Assembly: GCA_947632635.1 (NCBI GenBank)
Contig: CANRQA010000014.1
Span: 1 to 35,180, forward strand
Origin: an uncultured Clostridia bacterium
GTDB lineage: Bacteria > Bacillota > Clostridia > TANB77 > CAG-465
Direction: 5' to 3'
DNA length: 35,180 nt
Both the position numbers and the translations under genes were made by a program. Numbering within the stretch: position 1 is the first letter of the stretch; every line of letters starts with the position of its first letter. Below, in pieces: positions 25,207 through 32,667 of this stretch. The notes under the pieces were generated by a model. That model saw only the letters and a program-made list of their open reading frames with translations, had not been told where the DNA came from and did not search any database.

Positions 25207-25488
25207 ATGAATAATTATGAATCAGTTATAATCCTTTCAGCAAATGCACCAGAAGAAGTAACAGTAGCTTTTGGCGAAAAAATGAAAGATTTGATTTCAA
25301 AAAATGGCGAACTTACAAATGTAGAAGAGTGGGGTAGAAAAACTCTTGCTTATGAAATTAATAAGCAAAAAGAGGGAGTTTATATTCTATTTACATTTGT
25401 AGCAAAACCAGAATTTATCGCAGAATTTGAAAGAGTTCTTAGATTAGATGAAATTGTTTTAAAACATATAGTTATAAAGAAAGACTAA
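25207..25488 (+). CDS. rpsF: 30S ribosomal protein S6
   Basis: A 93-residue protein with S6 hallmarks: NNYESVIILS at the start, VEEWGRKTLAYEINKQKEGVYILFTF in the middle and LRLDEIVLKHIVIKK at the end. It binds 16S rRNA with S18 in the platform of the small subunit. GAGGAGGTG precedes the ATG. It is the first gene of the widely conserved rpsF-ssb-rpsR operon. Confidence 0.97.
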   Translation: MNNYESVIILSANAPEEVTVAFGEKMKDLISKNGELTNVEEWGRKTLAYEINKQKEGVYILFTFVAKPEFIAEFERVLRLDEIVLKHIVIKKD

Positions 25489-25526
25489 TTGTAGTTTAAA
25501 TGTAAAAATTAAAGGAGGAATTAATA

Positions 25527-25955
25527 ATGAATAAGTTTCAATTTATGGGAAGATTAACCAAAGACCCTGAAGCAAGATTTACTCCAAATACAAATACACC
25601 TGTTACAACATTTTCTATAGCTGTAAACAGAAGATTTGCAGATGCAAATGGAGAAAGAAAGGCTGACTTTTTTAATATTACTGCATATGGAAAAGTAGCT
25701 GAATTTTGCGCAAAATATTATAGAAAAGGACAACAGGTATTAGTTGAAGGAAGAATACAAAATAGAACTTGGGACGACCAAAATGGTCAAAGAAGATATG
25801 CAACTGATTATATAGTTGACAATGCATATTTTGCTGACTCAAGAAGAGATACAGGTTCTGACTTTAATGCAAACGATGGTATGGCAGCTGCTCCATCATC
25901 TAGTGTAGATGGTGAATTTATAACAATAGATGAAACAGAGGAACTACCATTCTAA
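25527..25955 (+). CDS. ssb: Single-stranded DNA-binding protein
   Basis: A 142-residue OB-fold protein beginning MNKFQFMGRLTKDPEARFTPN. It contains ADFFNITAYGKVAEFCAKYYRKGQQVLVEGRIQ, a flexible linker, and the acidic tip ETEELPF that binds partner proteins. It lies between rpsF and rpsR, the usual place. AAAGGAGG precedes the ATG. RarA, also in this window, is an SSB-interacting protein in other bacteria. Confidence 0.97.
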   Translation: MNKFQFMGRLTKDPEARFTPNTNTPVTTFSIAVNRRFADANGERKADFFNITAYGKVAEFCAKYYRKGQQVLVEGRIQNRTWDDQNGQRRYATDYIVDNAYFADSRRDTGSDFNANDGMAAAPSSSVDGEFITIDETEELPF

Positions 25956-25987
25956 TTAATTTAGATTAATTGAAGGGAGGATTATTT

Positions 25988-26245
25988 ATGGCTGATAAAA
26001 ATGCAAAAAAAGCTAAAAATGATAAGGCTTTTAGAAGACCAAGAAAAAAAGTTTGTAATTTTTGTGCTGAAAGAGTTGACGAAGTAGATTACAAAGATAT
26101 AGATAAATTAAAAAAATATGTAAGTGATAAAGGTAAAATATTGCCAAGAAGAGTTACAGGAACTTGTGCTAAACATCAAAGAAAAGTAACTGTAGCTATT
26201 CAAAGAGCAAGACATATTGCGCTTTTACCATATACAGTAAAATAA
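25988..26245 (+). CDS. rpsR: 30S ribosomal protein S18
   Basis: An 85-residue basic protein with the S18 pattern [21 protein letters not shown]...[32 protein letters not shown]. Three cysteines (CNFC and GTC) suggest a partial zinc-binding form. ATG 25988 follows AGGGAGG; an earlier in-frame TTG at 25970 lies before the ribosome site and is not used. It is the last gene of the S6 operon. Confidence 0.97.
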   Translation: MADKNAKKAKNDKAFRRPRKKVCNFCAERVDEVDYKDIDKLKKYVSDKGKILPRRVTGTCAKHQRKVTVAIQRARHIALLPYTVK

Positions 26246-26249
26246 TAAT

Positions 26250-26400
26250 AAAAAACACCTATTATTTAAGTTTATATTAAATTTAGTAATTAGGTTAATT
26301 AAAATGTAAAATTCAGTTAGAAATTAAAGTTTTGATAGTGCAAGACTAAATTCCAGTTTTAGAATAAATATGGAATTTGCTTTTGCACTTAAATTTTTAT
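26250..26400 (+). other. rpsR downstream region: split inverted repeat and hairpin
   Basis: AAAAAACACCTA (26250-26261) is the exact inverted complement of TAGGTGTTTTTT at 28940-28951, beyond the LRR gene. A long hairpin (26337-26355 with 26371-26389; 7 and 8 base pairs around a 4x4 internal loop) with a T-rich tail probably terminates the S6 operon. A 15-base segment (26301-26315) and a 25-base segment (26363-26387, one mismatch) recur after the LRR gene. Confidence 0.65.
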
Positions 26401-26410
26401 ATATAAAGTA

Positions 26411-26439
26411 TTGAAAAAAGATTAGATATGATTTAAAAT
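26411..26439 (+). promoter_or_regulatory. Promoter of the LRR gene leader
   Basis: TTGAAA (26411-26416), a 17-base spacer and TAAAAT (26434-26439). The transcript would carry the repeat-containing leader ORF and the hairpin before the LRR gene. Confidence 0.55.
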
Positions 26440-26488
26440 AAGTATGTAAGAGTTAATAAAAACTATGTAAACAGGAGAGTAAAAATAT

Positions 26489-26533
26489 ATGAAAACACTA
26501 TACATACATACATACATACATACTACACATTAA
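26489..26533 (+). CDS. Candidate leader peptide with tetranucleotide repeat
   Basis: A 14-residue ORF (MKTLYIHTYIHTTH) begins at ATG 26489, preceded by AGGAGAG about ten bases upstream. Codons 5-12 are built from about 5.75 copies of TACA (26501-26523). With one more repeat unit the frame would run 48 codons, Lys-rich in its second half, and end at TAA 26629-26631 in the loop of the downstream hairpin. Expression is unproven. Confidence 0.45.
   Translation: MKTLYIHTYIHTTH
26501..26523 (+). repeat. (TACA)n microsatellite
   Basis: Five full TACA units plus TAC, in the 5' leader of the LRR gene. Tetranucleotide repeats of this kind mutate by slipped-strand mispairing and are typical of phase-variable genes. 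Confidence 0.9.
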
Positions 26534-26610
26534 AAAAAGAAGGTAGTGGCAAAATAAAAGAGGAAAAAATTGTAAAAAATGTAAAAAAATTAATAAAAAA
26601 TATAATAAAA

Positions 26611-26655
26611 CCAGTGTTAGGATATGGGTAAAATATTCTAGCACTGGTGTTTTGC
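26611..26655 (+). terminator. Terminator/attenuator in front of the LRR gene
   Basis: CCAGTGTTAG (26611-26620) pairs with CTAGCACTGG (26638-26647), one G-U pair in ten, followed by TGTTTTG. It lies between the leader ORF and the LRR gene, where it could act as an attenuator. Confidence 0.65.
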
Positions 26656-26684
26656 GTTAAAAAAGAAAAAAGAGAGGTAAAAGT

Positions 26685-28829
26685 ATGATAGGAAATAATA
26701 AAAGAAAAAGAGGAATAAGTCTAATAGTGTTAATAATAGTGATAGTAATAATAGTAATACTTACTACTACAGTAATGGTAACAGTAATAAATACAGGAAT
26801 AATAGATAATGCAAAAGAGGCAGTAATATTAAATACAATAGGAAATATAAAAGAGGAAATAGCATTTGAAAATCAAAATATAATATTAAATGGAGGAAAA
26901 GTAGGAACATTAGAAGAAAAATATGTAGAAGGAAAAGTAACAAGAAGTGTACAAGAATTAGAAGAAGGATCAGGAGAGTATTATATATATTATGTATTAT
27001 CACCAAATTCATATAGTGCAATGGGAGATTTAGGAAAGGGAACAGCAGCAAGTAGAAAAGATATATTTGTAATAGATGAATATGGAAATATAAAATACAT
27101 AAATAATAAAGGTAAAGAATATGGAGATAAAGTAGATGAGAAGATATTAGAAGATGAGACACATATAAGATTTAAGAATAAGGCATTTGGAGCATATGTA
27201 TCAAGTGTATCAGGAGCAACAGAGGAAGATATGATATTTCAGTGGATGAAGACGCAAACTTCTCTTACAATAGAAGATAAAACAGTAACAAGTTTAGAAG
27301 ATTTGGTATTTTTTCCAAATTTAACTAATTTAAAATTAGGAAGGTTAACATTAGAAAATTTAGATGGAATAGAAAATTGTACTAAGTTAACATCTTTAAA
27401 TTTTAGTGGAACTAAAATAAAAAATTATGATAAGGTAAAAAATATTTCAAATCTTAACTCTTTAGAATTATATTCAGCTGTTGACGATGAAAGCTTTGGA
27501 AAAGTGATAGAAAGTTTAAAGGATTTAACAAACTTTAAATATCTTAGGTTATGGCATAATGATGAATTAATAAATTTAAAGGAGATAGGAAAGTTAAAAA
27601 ATTTAAATAGACTTGTAATTGAATATAGCAATATTAATATTATGAATATAGATGTAATAGGAGAATTAAAAAGTTTAAAAACTTTAACTATATCACAGAA
27701 CAAAGGAATTAGTTCGATTGAATTTATTAAAAATTTAACAAATTTAGAAACTTTAGAACTTGTGGGAGATAATATAAGTGATATAACTCCTATAAGTTCA
27801 TGTACGAACTTAAAAACTTTAACATTGCAGTATAATAGTATAACAGATATAACGCCACTAAGTAAATGTATAAATTTAACATTTTTAGATTTAAAGGGAA
27901 ATGTAAGTATAGATGGAAATAGAGAAAATTATACACCAGAAAGATTAGAAGCATTAGATAAAATAGGAGAAATATTAGATAGAGATGGAACAATAAATAT
28001 AGACATTGATAAAATAGGATTATTTACTAATTATAAAACTTTAGATTTAAGTGGTCAAAATATGACAAATTTATTACCTTTAAAAGGATTAACTGAGTTA
28101 ACAGATCTAAATTTAACAAATAATCAGATAACACTAGAAGATGAAGAAAGTAAAAATATATTAAGTAGCATGACAAAGCTAAAAAAACTTGACTTATCAA
28201 AAAATAATGTAACAGATATAAGAGCTATAAATAGTTTAAATAATTTGGCATCTTTGAAATTATTTGGAGATTCGAACAAAGTAAATTTAGTAGAGATTGA
28301 AGATATAATATCAAATCTAATTTCTTTACAAGTAAATGAAGAAGATTTACCAACGATACTTGATTGTGATACAAAAAAAATAACTAAATTAATATTAGCG
28401 GGTGATGCATTTTCTTACATTTCAAAATTGCCTGATAATTTTTATAATCTTACGAGTTTAGTTTATTTAGGTTTAAGTGGAAATAAGATTAGTAATTTAA
28501 ATATAATAGAAAATATGAGCCAATTATTAGAGTTAAATCTTAGTAATACAAATTTGCATGATAAAATGATAGATTTTTCAAGATTAACAAATTTAACATA
28601 TTTAAATTTAAATAATAATACATTATGGAGTGACGATCTAGATAATTTGAAAGAATTAAGAAATAATACAAATTTAAAGTTATATTTACAAAATAATGCG
28701 ATAATAGATGCAAGTGCACTACTAGAACTTGATTCACAAACCAAAATATTTCTATCTGGAAATGTAAATTTAAGTGAGAATTCAAAGGAAAAACTAAGAG
28801 AGAGATTTGGTGGAAATATAAGTTTTTAA
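26685..28829 (+). CDS. Leucine-rich repeat surface protein with prepilin-like N-terminus
   Basis: A 714-residue protein. The N-terminus is basic (NNKRKRG), then ISLIVLIIVIVIIVILTTTVM, a prepilin-like Gly/hydrophobic segment with Val in place of the usual Glu5. A spacer of about 150 residues leads to leucine-rich repeats from about residue 195 to the end, in two blocks. The units are ~22 residues and of internalin type (LTNLKLGRLTLENLDGIENC, LKTLTLQYNSITDITPLSKC). Cell-surface recognition or adhesion is likely. GAGAGG precedes the ATG. The gene sits between duplicated flanks and behind a possible phase-variable leader, suggesting an accessory, switchable gene. Confidence 0.83.
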   Translation: MIGNNKRKRGISLIVLIIVIVIIVILTTTVMVTVINTGIIDNAKEAVILNTIGNIKEEIAFENQNIILNGGKVGTLEEKYVEGKVTRSVQELEEGSGEYYIYYVLSPNSYSAMGDLGKGTAASRKDIFVIDEYGNIKYINNKGKEYGDKVDEKILEDETHIRFKNKAFGAYVSSVSGATEEDMIFQWMKTQTSLTIEDKTVTSLEDLVFFPNLTNLKLGRLTLENLDGIENCTKLTSLNFSGTKIKNYDKVKNISNLNSLELYSAVDDESFGKVIESLKDLTNFKYLRLWHNDELINLKEIGKLKNLNRLVIEYSNINIMNIDVIGELKSLKTLTISQNKGISSIEFIKNLTNLETLELVGDNISDITPISSCTNLKTLTLQYNSITDITPLSKCINLTFLDLKGNVSIDGNRENYTPERLEALDKIGEILDRDGTINIDIDKIGLFTNYKTLDLSGQNMTNLLPLKGLTELTDLNLTNNQITLEDEESKNILSSMTKLKKLDLSKNNVTDIRAINSLNNLASLKLFGDSNKVNLVEIEDIISNLISLQVNEEDLPTILDCDTKKITKLILAGDAFSYISKLPDNFYNLTSLVYLGLSGNKISNLNIIENMSQLLELNLSNTNLHDKMIDFSRLTNLTYLNLNNNTLWSDDLDNLKELRNNTNLKLYLQNNAIIDASALLELDSQTKIFLSGNVNLSENSKEKLRERFGGNISF

Positions 28830-28865
28830 TAAATTTTAAATAAGAAAGTAAAAAAAGATTAAATA

Positions 28866-28951
28866 AAAATGTAAAATTCAATTTGAAAAGCAAAAATAAA
28901 TATGGAATTTACTTTTGCAATTAAACAAAATTTTGTAATTAGGTGTTTTTT
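28866..28951 (+). repeat. Right flank copy of the LRR-gene bounding repeat
   Basis: AAAATGTAAAATTCA (28866-28880) matches 26301-26315. The AATAAATATGGAATTT segment at 28895-28910 and its extension match 26363-26387. GTAATTAGGT (28935-28944) matches 26286-26295. All are in direct orientation. Confidence 0.8.
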
Positions 28952-28953
28952 GG

Positions 28954-28982
28954 TTGTAAAAATGATATATATATAGTATAAT
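28954..28982 (+). promoter_or_regulatory. Promoter of the small exporter gene
   Basis: TTGTAA (28954-28959), a 17-base spacer and TATAAT (28977-28982). Confidence 0.7.
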
Positions 28983-29035
28983 ACTACTATTGAAAAATTA
29001 CTTAATAAAATAGTGAATAATAAAAGGAGAATGTT

Positions 29036-29533
29036 ATGTTTAATAGTTTAGTATTTAAATATATTGCAACTATTGTTATTGGTATGACACCTATAATTGA
29101 ATTAAGGGGGGCTATTCCTATTGCTGTTGCAGCTTTTCATTTATCATATTTTGAAGCCTTTATATTAAGCTTTATAGGAAATGTTATTCCAATATATTTT
29201 ATAGTAAAATATATTAGACCATTATTTGATTTTTTTGGTAGATGGAAACCGTTTAAAATAGTTATTGACTGGGCAACTAACAAGGCTACAAAAAAGATTG
29301 AGGAAAGTGAGAAACTTCAAAACTTTACTGCTTTAGGCTTGTTTTTGTTTGTTGCTGTTCCACTTCCAGGAACAGGTGCTTGGGTTGGCTCTTTGATTGC
29401 AAATTTCCTTGATTTACCACCAAAAAAAGCAATACCACCTTTAGTACTTGGTGTTATTACTGCCGGCATTATTGTACTTGCAGTTACTGCTTCTGCAAAT
29501 GGTGGGATACAATATCTATTACAAAGAATGTAA
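29036..29533 (+). CDS. Small multi-drug export protein family (COG2426)
   Basis: A 165-residue membrane protein with the family signature IVIGMTPIIELRGAIPIAVAAFHLSYFEAF. Further hydrophobic segments include FTALGLFLFVAVPLPGTGAWVGSLIANFL and ALVLGVITAGIIVLAVTA-like sequence. The ELRGAIP and PLPGTGAWVGS motifs are diagnostic. The export function is by family name only. AAAGGAG precedes the ATG. Single gene with promoter and terminator. Confidence 0.9.
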   Translation: MFNSLVFKYIATIVIGMTPIIELRGAIPIAVAAFHLSYFEAFILSFIGNVIPIYFIVKYIRPLFDFFGRWKPFKIVIDWATNKATKKIEESEKLQNFTALGLFLFVAVPLPGTGAWVGSLIANFLDLPPKKAIPPLVLGVITAGIIVLAVTASANGGIQYLLQRM

Positions 29534-29589
29534 TAAAGAAAAGTGCGGTTTAAAAATGTATCAATTAAAATAGAACTATTATGATTAAT

Positions 29590-29633
29590 AAAAGACAATG
29601 TTTGAACTTTATTTAGTTAAAGCATTGTCTTTT
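29590..29633. terminator. Bidirectional terminator
   Basis: AAAAGACAATG (29590-29600) pairs perfectly with CATTGTCTTTT (29623-29633), with an inner CTTTA/TAAAG stem. It lies between convergent genes. Confidence 0.85.
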
Positions 29634-29692
29634 AAAATTTATGTATTAATATCTTTTCTATAACTTCAATTTTATAATATTTATATTTAAAT

Positions 29693-29929
29693 TCATTTTT
29701 TATTTGGAACATATTCGATAATATCTGTAATTTTGCAATTTAAGTAATCACATAATCTTGCAACTACAAATATATCAAATCTTACTAATTCTCCTGTCAT
29801 CATTCTTTTTAAAACTTTAAAGTCTGTATTTGTGTCTCTCATTAATTTATTTATACTAATTTTTTCTTTTTTTAGAATATCTTCGAGTTTGAATAAATAC
29901 TCACCCTTCTCTATTTTTAATTTAATCAT
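29693..29929 (-). CDS. Xre/Cro-family helix-turn-helix regulator
   Basis: A 78-residue DNA-binding protein of the small YozG-like Xre group. The HTH is in LEDILKKEKISINKLMRDTNTDFKVLKRMMTGELVRFDIFVVARLCDYLNCKITDIIEYV. There is no extra domain. AAAGAGGTT precedes the ATG. It is divergent from a strong promoter carrying a palindrome about 65 bases away, a likely operator for this protein. A toxin or other partner is not evident. Confidence 0.88.
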   Translation of the reverse strand: MIKLKIEKGEYLFKLEDILKKEKISINKLMRDTNTDFKVLKRMMTGELVRFDIFVVARLCDYLNCKITDIIEYVPNKK

Positions 29930-29986
29930 ATATGGAACCTCTTTCGATAATTTTTACAAAAATATTATATATTTTTTATTAGTTAC

Positions 29987-30015
29987 TTGACTATTGGTTA
30001 TATAACCAGTATAAT
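29987..30015 (+). promoter_or_regulatory. Promoter with palindromic operator in the spacer
   Basis: TTGACT (29987-29992), a 17-base spacer and TATAAT (30010-30015). The perfect palindrome TGGTTATATAACCA fills 29995-30008. A related 16-base palindrome, TTGTTTATATAAACAA, lies at 30181-30196. Both could bind the adjacent Xre protein. Confidence 0.75.
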
Positions 30016-30258
30016 ATGTATAGATGAAATTATGAAACTTTTAACAATTTTCAAAAAATATTACAAGAAAAATAGTAAAATGCTATACTATAAAAAATTA
30101 AGAATAAATTAGTGATTTAAAATGAAGAGGGTCATTGTAAGCTTTGAAGTACTATATATTATGGAATTTAATTTTATAAATTGTTTATATAAACAAATGA
30201 CTATTTTTCCATATATATTTTTGCGTATTTAAAAAATGTATGAGCAAAAATACTCTCT
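30016..30258 (+). other. Transcribed region without a clear gene
   Basis: The strong promoter at 29987 reads into this stretch, but I find no convincing gene. A 26-codon ORF (30032-30112, MKLLTIFKKYYKKNSKMLYY...) lacks a ribosome site and is only weakly supported. It may be a small RNA or a long leader for the LamG gene. Confidence 0.35.
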
Positions 30259-30286
30259 TTGTGGTTTAATTTTATTATTATATTAA
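30259..30286 (+). promoter_or_regulatory. Promoter of the LamG gene
   Basis: TTGTGG (30259-30264), a 16-base spacer and TATTAA (30281-30286). Transcription would start near 30292, which excludes the in-frame ATG at 30290 as the start. Confidence 0.55.
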
Positions 30287-30328
30287 TATATGCCTTATAC
30301 AAAAGACGGAGGAAGGAAGATTTTTCTT

Positions 30329-31630
30329 ATGAAAGTTTTAAAAAGAGATAATAAAGGTATTACACTTATTGTGTTAGTAATAACCATAATTGTTCTATTA
30401 ATTTTAACAACAGCAATTATTCAAGCAATGAACGGGAAAGGAATTATAGATAAAGCAAAAGAAGCAATTAATAAATGGAATATAGAAAATGAAAGAGAAG
30501 TATTACAATTAAATGTAGAAGCATATTTTATATCACGATATAATAATAATGATGAGAAGAAATTAGGAGAAGAACTATATGATAAAGGTTTATATAACGG
30601 AGAAAAATGGAATATGGTATTTGCAAAAAAAAAAAATTATGGAACAGGATGGAATTATGTAGGAAGTGGAACAAAAATAGGAGAATATGGAAAAACAAGA
30701 TACAATTGGGTAGTAAATTATGAGACAGGTGAAATAGAATATTTAGAAAAAGGAACATATCATAAATTAGATTATACAGATAGTATGGCAGTAACAACAG
30801 ATATAGCATTAAATATAGATGCTACGAATTTAAGTGACGAGAGTAGTTGGGAAAATGTAGAAAACTATGGAAAAGAAACAGATGGAACAGGAGGAGTTAC
30901 TTATGATGAAGAAAACATGGCTTTAGTATTTGATGGAAAAGATGATTATTTAAAACTAACTAAACCAGGAGACTTTTCAGATGGATTTACATTTGAAATG
31001 TATATGAACTTGGATAGATTATGCTATAATAATGGTAGTAAATGGGATGCGGCGGGATTCTTTTGTAAAATGCCTACACTTTCCAGTAATCTGCTTCATT
31101 CAATGAGGTTTGGATTTGCTCCACCATCATCAGATAACCCTGATTATATGAATGCTGCTAAGTTTTATGAAAAGAGTGATTGGGTAGGAGATGGATTTAG
31201 ATTGAGAACTGATTATCTTGGAACTGTGTTGGCACCTGCATCTTTAGAAGATAGTTATATTAATTGCGAAAAGTATATTACAATTGTGTATTATAGATAT
31301 GAAAAAAGTAAACCACAAGACGAGTCAATAAGTTCTTTTATGGAAAATTGCAAATGTGATGTATTGGCATATTATTTTGATGGGAAATTATATGGATACA
31401 CTGGCTATGGAAAAACTTCATATGATAAAGGATATGCAATATGGGGAGGAGATAATATTCCAATGTTTATTGGAGTATGCCCTTGGGGAGAAGACAGTAA
31501 TTTATATTATCTTAAGGGTAAAGTATATACGGTAAGGCTTTATACAAGGCCGTTAAGTAGTGATGAGGTATGGAATAACTATGATACAACACTTTCATAT
31601 AGAGATGCACTAAAAGAATTAATGGGATAA
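30329..31630 (+). CDS. LamG/concanavalin A-like surface protein with prepilin-like N-terminus
   Basis: A 433-residue protein beginning MKVLKRDNKGITLIVLVITIIVLLILTT: a basic leader, Gly, then a hydrophobic helix with Val where type IV pilins have Glu5. This is close to the N-terminus of the LRR protein at 26685. A linker with short repeats is followed by a jelly-roll domain (about residues 200-430), with LVFDGKDDYLKL, GFTFEMYMNLDR and the LamG-like ending GKVYTVRLYTRPLSSDEVWNNYD. Carbohydrate or surface binding is likely. GGAGGAAGGA precedes ATG 30329. It may be regulated from the palindromes upstream. Confidence 0.8.
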   Translation: MKVLKRDNKGITLIVLVITIIVLLILTTAIIQAMNGKGIIDKAKEAINKWNIENEREVLQLNVEAYFISRYNNNDEKKLGEELYDKGLYNGEKWNMVFAKKKNYGTGWNYVGSGTKIGEYGKTRYNWVVNYETGEIEYLEKGTYHKLDYTDSMAVTTDIALNIDATNLSDESSWENVENYGKETDGTGGVTYDEENMALVFDGKDDYLKLTKPGDFSDGFTFEMYMNLDRLCYNNGSKWDAAGFFCKMPTLSSNLLHSMRFGFAPPSSDNPDYMNAAKFYEKSDWVGDGFRLRTDYLGTVLAPASLEDSYINCEKYITIVYYRYEKSKPQDESISSFMENCKCDVLAYYFDGKLYGYTGYGKTSYDKGYAIWGGDNIPMFIGVCPWGEDSNLYYLKGKVYTVRLYTRPLSSDEVWNNYDTTLSYRDALKELMG

Positions 31631-31759
31631 TTTATTTATTAAAACTAATAAATTTGTATTGCTCGATTCTCTGGTAGTATATGGTACAATAAAAAAAAAC
31701 TTGCTTTTCAAAACCACTTTTAGTTGAATAGTTAGTTTTACTCTTTTAAATAGATAAAC

Positions 31760-31788
31760 TTGCAAAAATTAGCCTATTAATGTATAAT
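31760..31788 (+). promoter_or_regulatory. Promoter of the membrane-protein/GIY-YIG pair
   Basis: TTGCAA (31760-31765), a 17-base spacer ending in TG, and TATAAT (31783-31788): an extended -10 promoter. Confidence 0.7.
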
Positions 31789-31809
31789 AAAATCAAGGTG
31801 AGATAATAT

Positions 31810-32301
31810 ATGATATATTTCTATTTATTATTAGTTTTTATTGTTATAAATATCACTAATTTTGTGTTTTTACATAGTAAAGAAAAATTTAAAAAAGTAT
31901 CTTTAATTTTAAGCGGAATTTCTTTGATATTTAGCACGTTAATGATAGTATTAATTAACACATCATATTTATCTTTAATAAGTAAAGAATATGCTCAAAA
32001 TGTAGCACAAAGAGATATATATTTTAGCCTTATGAAAGAATTAAATTTAACTTTTCTTATTGTTGCTATAATTGCAATTATTGTATTTTTGTTACTTTCA
32101 CGCAAGTTTAATTATAAATATTTTTATATAGATACAATTATAATTTTAGTTGGGCTAAATCTTGCATTATCTCTTTTTAGAGGAATTATAATTACAAAAG
32201 ATATAATTGATTTTTCAACACTTTCATTTAGTCTTATATATTATTATTTAAACTTTGCAATAGTACCATTAGTATTAAAAAAGGTATCGAAAAAAGAGTA
32301 A
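31810..32301 (+). CDS. Four-helix membrane protein, unknown function
   Basis: A 163-residue protein with four hydrophobic segments (about 1-20, 30-52, 78-98 and 107-155 in part) and little outside the membrane. I recognise no family. AAGGTGAG precedes the ATG. It is six bases before the GIY-YIG gene and shares its transcript. Confidence 0.65.
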   Translation: MIYFYLLLVFIVINITNFVFLHSKEKFKKVSLILSGISLIFSTLMIVLINTSYLSLISKEYAQNVAQRDIYFSLMKELNLTFLIVAIIAIIVFLLLSRKFNYKYFYIDTIIILVGLNLALSLFRGIIITKDIIDFSTLSFSLIYYYLNFAIVPLVLKKVSKKE

Positions 32302-32307
32302 AAGAAA

Positions 32308-32613
32308 ATGTATTATGTTTACATGTTAAGATGTGATGATAATTCAATTTATACAGGAATTACAACAGATATAAATAGAAGAATAAGCGAACATTTAAAA
32401 AAAGATGAAAAGTGTGCAAAATATACAAAACATCATACAGTAAAAAAAGTAGAGTGCTATTGGGAAACAGAAAATAGAGTGCTTGCATCAAAATTAGAAT
32501 TTCATATAAAAAGATTATCTAAGTTAAATAAAGAAAGTTTGATTATAAATAATAATTTAGAGGAATTACTTAATGGTAAGGTTGAAGCTTACAGATATAA
32601 AAGAATAATATAA
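32308..32613 (+). CDS. GIY-YIG nuclease family protein (UPF0213, YhbQ/YazA type)
   Basis: A 101-residue protein with the stand-alone GIY-YIG domain. The first strand is YYVYMLRC, then SIYTGITTDINRRISEHL (YTGIT replaces YIG) with the catalytic Arg, and KLEFHIKRLSKLNK carries the metal-binding Glu. The length fits the UPF0213 family, whose cellular role is poorly known; a DNA repair link is suggested for E. coli YhbQ. It is the last gene before a strong terminator. Confidence 0.92.
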   Translation: MYYVYMLRCDDNSIYTGITTDINRRISEHLKKDEKCAKYTKHHTVKKVECYWETENRVLASKLEFHIKRLSKLNKESLIINNNLEELLNGKVEAYRYKRII

Positions 32614-32662
32614 CCTATAATTTAAACTTAAAAAATATACAGTCTAAATTATAGGTTTTTAT
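32612..32662. terminator. Bidirectional terminator
   Basis: AACCTATAATTTA (32612-32624) pairs perfectly with TAAATTATAGGTT (32645-32657), then TTTATT. It lies between convergent genes. Confidence 0.85.
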
Positions 32663-32667
32663 TATTT

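Noticed and set aside
26767-27162. Long minus-strand Leu/Tyr/His-rich ORF opposite the LRR gene
   Set aside because: It is an antisense shadow of an AT-rich coding sequence with no ribosome site or promoter; similar shadows oppose several other genes.
29453-29465. TGCCGGC and other CGG/CCG triplets as extra shift sites
   Set aside because: All checked cases are out of frame (for example GCC-GGC) and the genes continue without interruption.
30290-30328. Upstream ATG for the LamG protein
   Set aside because: The predicted promoter places the transcript start near 30292, and GGAGGAAGGA lies after this ATG and before 30329.
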